NCBI RefSeq assembly: GCF_000375425.1
Contig: NZ_AQXG01000013.1
Location: forward strand, 1-64,000
Length of the DNA stretch: 64,000 bases
Direction of reading: 5' to 3'
From: Gracilimonas tropica DSM 19535
GTDB taxonomy: Bacteria > Bacteroidota > Rhodothermia > Balneolales > Balneolaceae
How positions within the stretch are numbered: the first letter of the stretch is position 1; each line of letters opens with the position of its first letter. Position numbers and translations under genes: made by a program. Positions 17,501 through 25,082 of the stretch are shown here, one piece after another. The notes below the pieces were generated by a model that did not search any database, was not told where the DNA came from, and was given only the letters and a program-made list of their open reading frames with translations.

Positions 17501-18794
17501 AAGCGCCGACTCCAAACGCATTTCCGGCTACCGCATGAAAACAGTCCTGGACGTGCCCGAAAACAACGCCAATGGGCGCGTGTGGTTTCACCTGATCCCG
17601 GACAGCAATATCGCTGACCGCTCGTTTTACAACAAGCAGACGTGGGGGTCGATCAAGCGCATGGCCTCCAAAGAGCTTGGCAACGCCTTTGGGTGGACGC
17701 TGGAAGAAAAGACCGGGCAAGGAAAATCCATCTCCGGCAACCTTGGCAACATCATTGCCACGGAGGAAGATTTTTACAACCAGTACGGCATCGACATTGA
17801 AGCCGAAAAAGCCCGAAAAGACGAGGCCGGAAACGAGCAAAGCTTCAAGGCCATCAAAGAAACCGCCGGGATGTTTACCATTAAAAAGTGGCAGCCGATT
17901 ATCACCAGAAAACTGGCTGGGCTATTCCTGGAACTCGAAAAAGCGTGGATCAGAACCTCTGAGAGCCGCATGGAACTGCTTAGCACTGAGCTAAAGCAAA
18001 CCGAGAAAACCCTGGCCGAACTTCAAAAGGTGCTGGCAGGTACCAAAACCGAGCTGGAAGCGGCCAAAATCGCTCGGGAGAACAACCAGAAGACCGTGAT
18101 CGAACTCAACGATGTGGTCAACCAGCTGGTGGCGGTGAGTTACGATGACCGCAACGAGCTCTACGAAGAAATCAACCGCATCGCCCCGAAATACAAGATC
18201 CGAAAGATTATTACCGTCCGTGATGTTGGGGCGCTGAAAGGCAATGCCCCCAAAGGTTCGCCCCAGCTTCGCGAAAACAAGGCAGATACGATTCCAGCAA
18301 CATCGCCAAAACGGCATGGCGTACTCAAAACCCTCTACGAAGAACCGCTGGTGTATTCCGGCATCGTCAAAGAGCTGGAGTACATCGACGCCAAAGGCTA
18401 CATGCAGCGCATCCAGGCCGAATCCGATGATCTGGCCATGATCATAAACGCCAAAGGCACCACTATTTATGTGTTTCCAACCAGTTTAATGAGGCTCTCC
18501 AAGGGAGCCTACAACAACCCGAAAGCCGCTGAAATGTTTGAGGAGTTTCATCATTTCCCGGCAGACGACTACGATTATGAGCTGTTTCCGCCTGCGGGTG
18601 AGAAACTGATCAGTGCCGGTTACGCTGACCGCATCATGTATGTGAGCGATAAGATTATCTACGCCGATGACGAAAAAGGCAAAGACAATCACTATTTCCA
18701 CTACTTCGATGCGGGCAAGCGACCGGTGTTTAAATACGGTGATGTGTACATCATCGCTAACGTCAACATAGACGGCAGGGGCATTCTTAATTGA
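11565..18794 (+). CDS. 2409-aa RelA/SpoT + DNA methyltransferase + SNF2 helicase fusion, DarB-like
   Basis: A giant multidomain protein. Residues about 60-215 form a RelA/SpoT-type synthetase domain (GRIKEVYST, TDVAGC, EIQVKT), although the usual Arg after D-x-x-G is not seen. Residues about 380-640 form an N6-adenine methyltransferase: LEPGAGVGNF near 425 and NVPF near 493. An SNF2-like helicase follows: GAGKT near 1151, DEAH near 1320, TATPVVNS, and QQRNGRGLRQG near 1812. The C-terminal third is helical and coiled-coil. Methyltransferase plus helicase resembles phage P1 DarB, an antirestriction protein carried in the virion. R-x-N-P motifs lie in linkers at 252, 1581, 1614 and 1690. The gene takes up more than a quarter of the element. 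Confidence 0.8.
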   Translation: MPAVKTNIDQITHLSTGDFDHWLGDWDADGIVNIDDPNPLTPGDTAPVSEAELAPQIKAVIEAKNNYIPALKKVMNGLIGMNLAIVVKGRIKEVYSTLGKLIRKRFPFTEKIATKSGEKYTTGLTDVAGCMAIAEMQEQVDQIVKRILSGELGEVWEHEDKYKHPANGYRAHHFILVVDEQYPVEIQVKTKRMSMISAASHQPYKVGQLNGALLEELTQLAWKADQGDAESAKKLEPYLADLEALETQLTLRSNPSGELQQLQADFEQTIGKLALAFQLDKFPAEHMQEALELFRAHGRIIGVDFDGVFNRASSKELQPSKQPKKKSTQSTFRFSDTELSDYAPIKLTASERRKANEAAIAVLQKEDRAITKSDIEVLRSYTGAGGLGYTESTEQSKRGLLNEHYTSYTVVKLIWDKLQQMGVTGGNILEPGAGVGNFAGFLPDREKFRMVMIERSAISSRIARLLYPMQTVRHENFADTDLSLYNLTGVVGNVPFGDLKIHTTRDPLAPLSPRIHDYFILKSLDALKPGGFLAVITSTGTMDKKDPSIRQAMIQRARFVGAYRLPSTAFKDNADTTVTTDILFFQKYGEHQGAIHPDVDSKLNRLFAQEDLIESQVSYNGETYTAFYNPFFKEHPEHVLGEHIQGHHVQFYSRMGVKGELSENLIQQVLSDGLSFPYALPGEMPLYNIPDDGIMLELTRPYHPGNIVFHENHFYEKQRRFFKRLTLKGGTGLEARIASACLLLDKYDDYITALAQETGEKDALRAEFKQLLSGHIEQYGVPDEDEDIRKMFKFDNRLYKLTTLVKRDPLNGELVYADIIDADSMFNRNYVPAVKDSDDLAELAMFGRSIGETLDLDFYQSVYKGGTSSKEDLEQALEDHPDFYWNPATSNHEFRYQYLSGNVREKLQLAQEHELEKNIEALQAVVPEWIDVYNITVDPQHVFTYLPAKAIEEWIAGEMNYDKVETGLVKDKADLGNRFYMKLRKWGRYISPGDETQDDINLGWGETPFTKIINSYIQDSTFPLKFYDEDDTLMPSMTLKEAQSMKGERGQMLIERARKIQRQNNNRMLTHVPKKFNNWVRTKASSEIRSLIETAYNQTYNAVINPPFDGRTLRVRGMSDTFYGVKDFTVYKHNRAIAEKLVWNGKGANCHDVGAGKTLASIITSQVLLQQGAARKPMFVVPGKVQEKWVEEYLMLFPDANVLNMKMASGDKHKELTMAQIYNWDAIFIADHAFKSLPLSPAEQARVYTERIDYFNQMLENFEDLLEEDEAISKAAKTSMMKRMEKQMEQWETKLRNVAHAKRLETDIFFDELGVDCLFFDEAHFYKNALGSAKAAKLGISANKPSQRAEDALQKTRWLFSKVGHKNVFVLTATPVVNSPVEVWHMLNLCAPDLLAKYEIENLDNFINLFVREEEKIVKKTNGEYRSERVVAGYYNLPEMRKIIDEVMDIKSYDQLIGFYKEFPDYIQDESGNTVNGKDGKPKVLQPKFKRPKASTRNVIIEPSELHKLLFDDIILRANEVIACMKDRQCETRDNFLVITGDGSKIATDLRVYDKDFEGIDRSYLKLGAMVENVAASYGARSNPAPELVPEDVYGDYFHRPGRGQIAVTPPHLRQNPSHIEVITSKGVVKEKSGYWVVWDEKKEIYQPRHILEPKKSEHTWSEGIFGSEKEATQRAQKLNKEWEQIKASRSNPNNPAIRNQIIFCDWISLHQSQGGSFHQLIKSELVKAGIPKEQIAIINGAIIGTGKDGKDYFVSNKDDKEALKKEVQDDFNQGKYRVVIGNQSIAEGMNLQKWTTDMHHMDVPYTPSQIQQRNGRGLRQGNQYPEVQIHYYLMQDSFDQYRLELVSKKQSWIDDLFFGTGREVSTGGDSESLEYEQMVAATNSDPRVKQFFEALAQKNVLDDRIDNLESEVQRLQASQTQATTDIQTRQDRMKSVVERESALQNSKLPESADIALKENLFDVQYGWNGEPYQLDIQLSADSKRISGYRMKTVLDVPENNANGRVWFHLIPDSNIADRSFYNKQTWGSIKRMASKELGNAFGWTLEEKTGQGKSISGNLGNIIATEEDFYNQYGIDIEAEKARKDEAGNEQSFKAIKETAGMFTIKKWQPIITRKLAGLFLELEKAWIRTSESRMELLSTELKQTEKTLAELQKVLAGTKTELEAAKIARENNQKTVIELNDVVNQLVAVSYDDRNELYEEINRIAPKYKIRKIITVRDVGALKGNAPKGSPQLRENKADTIPATSPKRHGVLKTLYEEPLVYSGIVKELEYIDAKGYMQRIQAESDDLAMIINAKGTTIYVFPTSLMRLSKGAYNNPKAAEMFEEFHHFPADDYDYELFPPAGEKLISAGYADRIMYVSDKIIYADDEKGKDNHYFHYFDAGKRPVFKYGDVYIIANVNIDGRGILN

Positions 18795-18822
18795 ACCACC
18801 CGCCAGAACAACGAAGGCACCT

Positions 18823-19326
18823 ATGAAAGAACGCGTGTTCGCCAAGAACCCTTCCGAGCTACAAATCATCGAAAACCCAAATAAACGACGCAGTACCATG
18901 ACAAAAGAAAGCAAAATCACTACCGAGAAGGCGGTCTCTGAATTCAAGCAGCAGGCTATCACCGCCGGATACATTCTTGGTGGACAAGCGGTGGCCGCCC
19001 AGATGAATGCCCTGGCCGTCCCCATGCTGACAGGCAACGCTTCGGCTACCATTCAACAAGCAACCAGAGCGGGCATTCCGCTCACTGCCGGTGTACTCCT
19101 GACCCTGATGTCTAAGAACAAACACGTTCGAGGACTGGCCATGGGTATGGGCGTGCAAGGCGTAATGGAAGTCATCAAATTTATTATGCCCGACTGGACG
19201 CCCCAGCAAGGCCTGATGGACGGATCCAGCTACGTGTATGACAGCCTGCCTGAAATCCAGGAAAAAACCCATCACGTTGAAGACGTAGAAAACTCGTTGG
19301 ATGTTGATAACACCATCGAAGTATAG
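18823..19326 (+). CDS. hydrophobic membrane protein, unknown
   Basis: A 167-aa protein. The N-terminus carries A-K-N-P-S-E, like the R-x-N-P linkers of the preceding giant protein. Residues about 45-120 are hydrophobic, Gly/Ala/Met-rich, with two or three possible membrane segments. The C-terminal tail is acidic. It lies directly before the capsid candidate, a position often used by scaffold or major membrane proteins in tailless viruses; this role is inferred. An internal ATG at 18898 is an alternative start. Confidence 0.55.
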   Translation: MKERVFAKNPSELQIIENPNKRRSTMTKESKITTEKAVSEFKQQAITAGYILGGQAVAAQMNALAVPMLTGNASATIQQATRAGIPLTAGVLLTLMSKNKHVRGLAMGMGVQGVMEVIKFIMPDWTPQQGLMDGSSYVYDSLPEIQEKTHHVEDVENSLDVDNTIEV

Positions 19327-19419
19327 CGTGACCCACACTCATAGCTCTGTGTTGCAAAAGGGGTACTGGTAATACCGAAACGGCAAACCGCCAACTTCTA
19401 AACCTTTTAACACACCATT

Positions 19420-20031
19420 ATGAGCAACAAAATCTCCAAAAAAGCCCTAGTTCCTGCCACAGCCCGTATCAAAACCTATTTTGACACCCGAAAAGTGCAA
19501 CAAAACCAATCCGTCCTTAATTTTTTCCCAGCAAATGCTGACCGTAAGCTCACGCGGGACAACTATGTGAGCAATCCATTTCCCGGAGCCATGAAGCGCC
19601 GAATTCTGGGCTTGTCCTTTGAACTCACCAAGCAGTTCATCGAAGACGACGCCGCAAACGGCATCGACGCGCGTGCCATTGTAAACGGGCTCAAAGACGC
19701 CGCCATCCTGCTTCAGGCGGACAACGACAACAAGGAATTCCTCCGTGCCCCCATGAGCGAGTTCTCCAATTTTTCCGGTACAGGTATTCAGTTTACCTCA
19801 GCCACCAACAACACCGCTGACGCCTTGGCCGAATACCGACGACTGGTAACCATGAAGTCGGCAAGTGAGTACCGCCTGGCCGACCCGTTTGACCTGGCCA
19901 TCAATCAAACGGTATCTCTTGCCGTCCATTTTGATGATGCTTCGGTATTTCCTACCTCCGAAAACTGGAATCAATCCGGTCAGGGAGAGTTATGGCTCCG
20001 GGCTTCCCTGGTAGTGGCAGAAGTTGAGTAA
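19420..20031 (+). CDS. candidate major capsid protein 1
   Basis: A 203-aa protein without signal or membrane helix, with Asn/Asp/Ser-rich loops and a beta-rich C-terminal half (residues 95-203), consistent with a single jelly roll. It has its own 93-bp leader (with small GC hairpins) and is followed at once by a strong terminator, as expected for a very abundant virion protein. Together with the next gene it could form a two-capsid-protein shell as in Halopanivirales. No sequence family is recognised, so the call rests on size, position and terminator. Confidence 0.5.
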   Translation: MSNKISKKALVPATARIKTYFDTRKVQQNQSVLNFFPANADRKLTRDNYVSNPFPGAMKRRILGLSFELTKQFIEDDAANGIDARAIVNGLKDAAILLQADNDNKEFLRAPMSEFSNFSGTGIQFTSATNNTADALAEYRRLVTMKSASEYRLADPFDLAINQTVSLAVHFDDASVFPTSENWNQSGQGELWLRASLVVAEVE

Positions 20032-20040
20032 CCCATCCCG

Positions 20041-20081
20041 TCCCGCCGGTTCCGGTTCTCTGGTTCCGGCGGGATTTTTTT
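20041..20081 (+). terminator. strong intrinsic terminator after capsid candidate 1
   Basis: TCCCGCCGG (20041-20049) pairs with CCGGCGGGA (20066-20074) around a 16-base loop, followed by a seven-T run. It isolates or partially attenuates the 203-aa gene from the downstream structural genes, allowing differential expression. Confidence 0.85.
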
Positions 20082-20112
20082 AACGCAAATCTTTTCTACC
20101 ACTAAGCAAGCC

Positions 20113-20889
20113 ATGAAGATTATATCCAATTTTATCCCTCCTAAAGAAAGTTCGGCCTACAATCCGGCCAAATCGGTCGATGTGCAGCCCGGTGCAACGG
20201 CTCACCTGACTATGAACGGCATGGGTGGAGAGCGCTACGGCATCCGAAAGATTCTTCCGTTCAGCGCCAACATGAATACCATTTTGATTTCGGCTCGTCT
20301 GAATGAAGACCTCTACCTGTTTCGAGATGTCCAGCTTTCTGTCGTGCACAACCTGTTCAGATCCATAGACGGGCTATTTGCTCCCTTCATCATTCAGAAG
20401 AACAACCATATCGTGTTTGAACTCACCAATACCGGTGCTGTCAAACAAACTGTCAACATTCAGCTTGTGGGCTATGACCAGTTTGCCCTGTCCAAACTCA
20501 GCGCGGCCTACCAGCAGGTTGGAGCTTCGGTTCCCGTGCCCCGGTTCCTGTATGGCCATAGCACGGTTCCAGCTGGTGGGCTCAACATTGATCTGGGCGT
20601 GAAAAGCAAAAGCGTGGACGTGCAGGTTCGGCGCATGGCCATGAGCAGCAACCAGCCCGGAGCCATTACCGCCTCGATGAAAGTGTACAACACCACGGTT
20701 CGCGATGAAGTGTTCCTGGAACAGGTGAACGACGAGTTCAACGACAAGTACATCAACGTGCCTTTTGTGGTGGGATCGAACGTGCCCTTTGACGTGTACG
20801 CTTCCAACTACGGTGCCCAGCCCGCTGAGGTAAGTTTCCTCTGCGAGAGCTACGTGCAGCCGAGAACCGGATTCACCCCAGCGGATTAA
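20113..20889 (+). CDS. candidate major capsid protein 2 / jelly-roll structural protein
   Basis: A 258-aa soluble protein predicted to be almost all beta: alternating hydrophobic strands from residue 20 to 250, Gly/Asn turns, no Cys cluster and no membrane helix. Its length suits a one- or two-jelly-roll virion protein. It begins 31 bp after a terminator and heads an operon of fibre- and lysis-like genes. The P23-77/SH1 lineage uses paired capsid proteins of similar sizes; the assignment here is by analogy only. Confidence 0.5.
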   Translation: MKIISNFIPPKESSAYNPAKSVDVQPGATAHLTMNGMGGERYGIRKILPFSANMNTILISARLNEDLYLFRDVQLSVVHNLFRSIDGLFAPFIIQKNNHIVFELTNTGAVKQTVNIQLVGYDQFALSKLSAAYQQVGASVPVPRFLYGHSTVPAGGLNIDLGVKSKSVDVQVRRMAMSSNQPGAITASMKVYNTTVRDEVFLEQVNDEFNDKYINVPFVVGSNVPFDVYASNYGAQPAEVSFLCESYVQPRTGFTPAD

Positions 20890-20891
20890 TC

Positions 20892-21305
20892 ATGCTAAAC
20901 GATCTGATTAAAGTACTCTGCGAGCTGGCTGCCAACGTGGAAGCGCTGGTAAAAAACCTGCAAAACACGCAAGGCGCACAGTCCAGCCAGGCGCGGATTG
21001 CCTCCTCCATATCCCCGGTAATGAAACAGGGCGAGCAGCCCGTTCGCCTGGTCAACGAAAACCCGCACCGGCTTGGGGTGATTATCCAGAATAGCAGCGA
21101 AGGCGAGCTGATGATTGCCATGGATAGCCAGCGGATCTCGGACAAGTACTACACTTTCAAACTGCGAGCTGGTGAAACACTGCACTTTGATCTTCGCCGA
21201 TTTGGCGAGCTCTACAAAGGCGGTTTTATGGGTCTGTGGGATGAAGCCACGAATCCCGGAGCCGAATCCAAAGCCCTGGTAACCGAAATCTTTTGGACGA
21301 GCTAA
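20892..21305 (+). CDS. small beta-rich structural protein with N-terminal coiled coil
   Basis: A 137-aa protein. Residues 1-35 form an amphipathic helix or coiled coil (LIKVLCELAANVEALVKNL); residues 50-137 look like a small beta barrel. It starts 2 bp after its neighbour. It may be a spike, vertex or fibre-adaptor protein. No family recognised. Confidence 0.5.
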   Translation: MLNDLIKVLCELAANVEALVKNLQNTQGAQSSQARIASSISPVMKQGEQPVRLVNENPHRLGVIIQNSSEGELMIAMDSQRISDKYYTFKLRAGETLHFDLRRFGELYKGGFMGLWDEATNPGAESKALVTEIFWTS

Positions 21306-21306
21306 G

Positions 21307-21885
21307 ATGAGCAAAATTAGCGGTCAGGAATTTGGCCTTAACGAGGCTTTTAAAATGCGAGTCGTGAGTGGAATGCTTGTGGACGGCTCCATTTTGATCT
21401 CGTGGGCCACCGGAGAACCGGCATCGAGCCAGATTGACTGGGGCTGGGACGATTCAGTACCGTTTCAGACACCGGAAGTTCACGCCGAACCGGAAGAAAT
21501 GGTGCGCTATCACCAGCTCTTCCTTCCACAAACCTTGGTCGATCAGCGGCATTATTTCCGCGTTCGCTCGCGAACAGAGCACGGTAAATCGGGAATCTCG
21601 GATATCTATATGGTCGTGGTTCCTCCGGATCTGGACATAAAAAACCGGGGCCGAATGGCTACTGAGATTGAGTTGGAACTGGTGCTGGTCAAAGCCACCA
21701 ATATTGACTGCACGAACTTTCCAGTCACCTCTTTGTCGGGTTACCGAACCGAGCCCATTGCCTCGGGGCAACCTGCCTTGATTGAACATGTAAACACCGA
21801 GCCGTCTGCCTTGGATAAAGTCGCCACAGCGAGTCCGGATACTAACAGCTCGCTGTCCACCAGAATCACCTATACCATTACATAA
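21307..21885 (+). CDS. fibronectin-III-like structural protein
   Basis: A 192-aa protein. Residues 8-105 follow the FN3 pattern: GSILISWATGEPAS early, hydrophobic strands, and YFRVRSRTEHGKSG before a final strand ending VVVPP. FN3-like domains are common on phage surfaces, where they bind carbohydrate. The C-terminal 80 residues are unassigned. It starts 1 bp after the previous stop within the structural operon, and is likely exposed on the virion or part of a spike. Confidence 0.6.
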   Translation: MSKISGQEFGLNEAFKMRVVSGMLVDGSILISWATGEPASSQIDWGWDDSVPFQTPEVHAEPEEMVRYHQLFLPQTLVDQRHYFRVRSRTEHGKSGISDIYMVVVPPDLDIKNRGRMATEIELELVLVKATNIDCTNFPVTSLSGYRTEPIASGQPALIEHVNTEPSALDKVATASPDTNSSLSTRITYTIT

Positions 21886-21911
21886 ACCCATATTTGCATA
21901 AACAAACCCCC

Positions 21912-23315
21912 ATGAAAACCATCACAACGGATTTAAACGTCGGAAAAACGGCAAGCGGTCTTGACATGTACTGCGACCTCTCCCTGGAACAGCGGCACCT
22001 GTACCGCATGAAATGTGAAAGCTTTGTTGGAAACCTGCTCAAATGGATGCGCATTCAAATGGGTAAAACCAATCAGGACGAGTACTGGGATGGCTATAAT
22101 ACCCGAAAGCTCATCGCCAATATCATTAGCATCGTGGTTTCCGGTGATGATTTGATTATAGAGCTTTCCGATTACCACGAATACAACACCGTGGATCACG
22201 ACCTGATTACTATTCAGGGAGTTATTGGTCTGGAGGGATTAAACGGGGTGTACTATCACGACAACACCAAGGGACCGTTTCCACTTGACCGCCATAGCCG
22301 GTACAAGTATTACATTCGCGGAATTGTTCCACACCTGACCGGGGTGTGGGATGGAAATTCAGGAGTTTCAATAGCGGCTAAATACCGAATCCAGTGGGCG
22401 TCTAATGATTATCACTTGCCAATTAACTGGAATCCCATTATTGGCATGAGCAATCAGGCCGTGAAAGCCTCAGATTTATGCCTTCCTGGGTATTTCAAGC
22501 GGGGGTGCACCCAAGGTGCTGTGTCCATTACTTCGCTGATTACCGACCAGGAAAGTTCCAAGTTTACGCTCTCGCGACCGTTCACGAACATGTCTGGAGC
22601 TATTCGGGACATTAAGGAAATTGGGATCATGTCCGGTGATTACCGCAGCGCCTATATGCTAATGGCTCGCGACGTATTAGGGGCCCCGATTAGCCTTGGA
22701 GACACCTCCACCTTGTCGCTGGATTACGAGATTATCTCCATGATTGAGAACTTCAACCAGGACACCGATGCTGGTGGCACTAACGGCGGGTGGACCGAGA
22801 ACTTTATGTACATCCTGCACCGGATTGCCAATCCCAGCGCCCAGTACAACTGGGAAAACGAGTTTCACTTTACCGCCGGTTTAGGAGGCGGTGGTACGGG
22901 TGTGAATTTTAGTTACGACCGAAATCTACATGGTTGGCAATTTGGCGTTCGCGTAGGCGAGTCCAACAAATTTGTGTCCATGACCGACCAGTCGCTTACC
23001 CCTGACAGCGCTGAAATCAATGGCATTCCTCACGGGTATGGCGATGGAGAGCTAGTGCATCACGGCACGCATATCGGAGAGCTGGTGATCGATGATGTGG
23101 CCAACGAGGTATACTTCCCGGTGGAACGCATTTTTGAAAACCGGGGCACAACACCAATTACCGTTCGTGAAATTGGCTTGTTTGGCAATAAAAACAACTC
23201 AAGCAATATTTCCCCACACCTTTTAGCTCGAAAAGCGCTGGCACCGGTCGATCAGTTTACAATCGGAGCAGGTGAAACCGCTAAGGTCACTTTCAACTGC
23301 AAGGCCATTGTATAA
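21912..23315 (+). CDS. candidate receptor-binding/fibre protein
   Basis: About 467 aa from the ATG at 21912; an in-frame TTG at 21894 is less likely. It has no membrane helix and is rich in beta segments, Gly and aromatic residues. The C-terminal third (EIGLFGNKNN, VTVREIGLF-like) recalls phage tail-collar and distal fibre proteins in which 'vrEiGLfg' is a common motif. It precedes the lytic enzyme by zero bases. A spike or fibre for host recognition is likely, but no named family is certain. Confidence 0.5.
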   Translation: MKTITTDLNVGKTASGLDMYCDLSLEQRHLYRMKCESFVGNLLKWMRIQMGKTNQDEYWDGYNTRKLIANIISIVVSGDDLIIELSDYHEYNTVDHDLITIQGVIGLEGLNGVYYHDNTKGPFPLDRHSRYKYYIRGIVPHLTGVWDGNSGVSIAAKYRIQWASNDYHLPINWNPIIGMSNQAVKASDLCLPGYFKRGCTQGAVSITSLITDQESSKFTLSRPFTNMSGAIRDIKEIGIMSGDYRSAYMLMARDVLGAPISLGDTSTLSLDYEIISMIENFNQDTDAGGTNGGWTENFMYILHRIANPSAQYNWENEFHFTAGLGGGGTGVNFSYDRNLHGWQFGVRVGESNKFVSMTDQSLTPDSAEINGIPHGYGDGELVHHGTHIGELVIDDVANEVYFPVERIFENRGTTPITVREIGLFGNKNNSSNISPHLLARKALAPVDQFTIGAGETAKVTFNCKAIV

Positions 23316-23870
23316 GTGAGTAGTGCGCTGTCCATATCCTCCCAGCTCAGCTATCTTCGGGTCAATGGCATTCTGGGGCATTTCTATGAGGCTTCTCGGG
23401 TGCATAACGTGCCCGTTTCCCTGCTGTTGGCCATCGCCTCCAGGGAGAGCCATATGGGCTTAGCCCTCGATAGCAACTGGACGGGCGATAATGGCAATGG
23501 CATCGGCATCATGCAAATTGACCGGAGGTATCATTCGGGCTTTACCAGCTCCCATGCCAACAGCGACCACCGCGCCAACATCCACTATGGCAGCAAGTTC
23601 CTGGCGGACCTGATCGGCAAGTTTGGCGGTAAGCTCACCCCAGCTGTGTCCGCTTACAACGCGGGATACACTAAAGTCAGAAATACCATTAGTGCCGGCA
23701 TCGATCCGAACCTGGTTACCACCGGGCAAAATTACGCCTCCGATGTGCTTCACCGCCAAGAAATCGTGGAATCGGTTATGGGCATTTCCAAAGCGTCCAC
23801 GGCCAGCATGGTACTTTTGCCACTAATCATCACAGGATTTATTTCCTACCAAATCTTTAACTCTCAATAA
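23316..23870 (+). CDS. membrane-anchored lytic transglycosylase
   Basis: A 184-aa protein with GTG start directly after the previous stop. The lysozyme/SLT fold is clear: catalytic E44 in SRESH, GIGIMQID near 67-74, and AVSAYNAGY near 108. It cleaves the glycan backbone of peptidoglycan. A hydrophobic C-terminal helix (about 163-180) anchors it, matching the other virion membrane proteins and suggesting an entry enzyme for local wall penetration rather than a free endolysin. Confidence 0.9.
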   Translation: MSSALSISSQLSYLRVNGILGHFYEASRVHNVPVSLLLAIASRESHMGLALDSNWTGDNGNGIGIMQIDRRYHSGFTSSHANSDHRANIHYGSKFLADLIGKFGGKLTPAVSAYNAGYTKVRNTISAGIDPNLVTTGQNYASDVLHRQEIVESVMGISKASTASMVLLPLIITGFISYQIFNSQ

Positions 23871-23876
23871 ACCACC

Positions 23877-24248
23877 ATGAAATCATCTTCCGGATACATA
23901 TACAGCGAGAAAAGCTCTCCCGGTTTGGGAAACATAATGCTTGATCCGAATCTACCCACCGAATTAAATACCGCCATCCAACCAACTTTATCTGTAAACA
24001 CAAGGCGAAACAGCCCTTCCATTGTTGCAGGTGTACCTCCAAGAATCAGAACTCCTTTTCGTCCAAGATTGCCTAAAATAAAACCAGTTATTCAAGATTT
24101 GAGTGAAAAAGCTAAAGAGGCTACCAAACCGAGCAATGCAAAAAGCGAGCCTGTGGCAACCCAGAAAAAACCGATCAACAAGAAAATGATCGCGCTGGCC
24201 GGTGCTGGGATTGTTGGAGCCGGAATCCTCTTTAAAATCTTACGCTAA
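23877..24248 (+). CDS. small C-terminally membrane-anchored protein, Pro/Lys-rich
   Basis: A 123-aa protein beginning MKSSSGYIYS with SPGLGN at residues 18-23, a signature shared with the gene at 7717. The middle is basic and Pro-rich; the last 20 residues form a Gly/Ala/Ile membrane helix ending KILR. Probably a minor virion membrane protein. Confidence 0.55.
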   Translation: MKSSSGYIYSEKSSPGLGNIMLDPNLPTELNTAIQPTLSVNTRRNSPSIVAGVPPRIRTPFRPRLPKIKPVIQDLSEKAKEATKPSNAKSEPVATQKKPINKKMIALAGAGIVGAGILFKILR

Positions 24249-24268
24249 CCTAACAAGGAAAACCAACC

Positions 24269-24502
24269 ATGAGTAAATCAAGCTATACCTCTGATACCGG
24301 CCTTGGATGCGGCTGCGGTTGCAACGGAGCCGGAATCGGTTCTTCTCCCGTAGTGGACGTTAAAAACGCCGAAGCCGAAAACACCAAAACGGACTTAGTG
24401 GATACCGCCAAAAAATACATCAACGGCGACGTGCCCATGAAGTACAAAGCCGCTGCCATTGCCCTTGGTGCTGGTTTTCTGTGGCTAAAGTTCAAGAAAT
24501 AG
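24269..24502 (+). CDS. small membrane protein with Gly-Cys cluster
   Basis: A 77-aa protein. The N-terminus reads SSY...DTGLGCGCGCNGAG: four cysteines alternating with glycine next to the GLG signature of its neighbours. A C-terminal helix (about 58-73) ends FKK. The Cys cluster could bind metal, be lipidated or crosslink; none of this can be told from sequence. It lies in the lysis/virion operon. Confidence 0.55.
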   Translation: MSKSSYTSDTGLGCGCGCNGAGIGSSPVVDVKNAEAENTKTDLVDTAKKYINGDVPMKYKAAAIALGAGFLWLKFKK

Positions 24503-24506
24503 CCCC

Positions 24507-25082
24507 ATGAAACGAGCCGACTACATTGCCCTTATAGAAAGCTATGGGGGCTATTTTTCCTTGTCCGATTTTGAAATCCAGGGGGATATCACCCGAATGG
24601 ATATGGATTTTCTGCGCTCATTTTTAGCATGGAGAGGTTGGTCAGGAACCAAAACCCTGATCACTTCCGCTTGGCGAGATGGAGACCCGAAATCTCACGG
24701 TAAAGGTCTGGCCATTGACTGCCTTTTGTTTACCGAATGGCTTACCAAACAGGCAAGCCCGCTTCAGCACTGGCTGCTTGCAACCACCTGGCCCTTTCAG
24801 GGGGTAGGGTTGTATTTCGACTGGCAGTTCACACATAAACTGAACCTAATGAAGATTCCGGCTATTGGCCTGCATGTGGACGGGTGGAGTGGCAAACAAA
24901 TCAACGAGCGGCCCCTGCGATGGCTCCGGATTGATGACCATTACTACTACCAGTCGACGAAAACCGGACGGTTTTACTGCCGACAGAACAAACAAACCAT
25001 AACGCTTCAACAAGCCATTCAGGACTACGAGCAACGCTATGAGCAAATCACCAAAGCCCGAGCATTACCTCAGCAAGTATAA
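24507..25082 (+). CDS. M15-type D,D-/L,D-peptidase, endolysin-like
   Basis: A 191-aa soluble protein. The zinc-peptidase signature is present: S63-H64-x-x-G-x-A-x-D71 and H123-x-D125 (GLHVDGW), the metal ligands and catalytic residues of family M15 (VanX/VanY-like), with which phages cut peptide stems of peptidoglycan. There is no signal peptide, so export would need a holin; small membrane proteins follow immediately. It overlaps the next gene by 44 bp, as lysis genes often do. Confidence 0.85.
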   Translation: MKRADYIALIESYGGYFSLSDFEIQGDITRMDMDFLRSFLAWRGWSGTKTLITSAWRDGDPKSHGKGLAIDCLLFTEWLTKQASPLQHWLLATTWPFQGVGLYFDWQFTHKLNLMKIPAIGLHVDGWSGKQINERPLRWLRIDDHYYYQSTKTGRFYCRQNKQTITLQQAIQDYEQRYEQITKARALPQQV

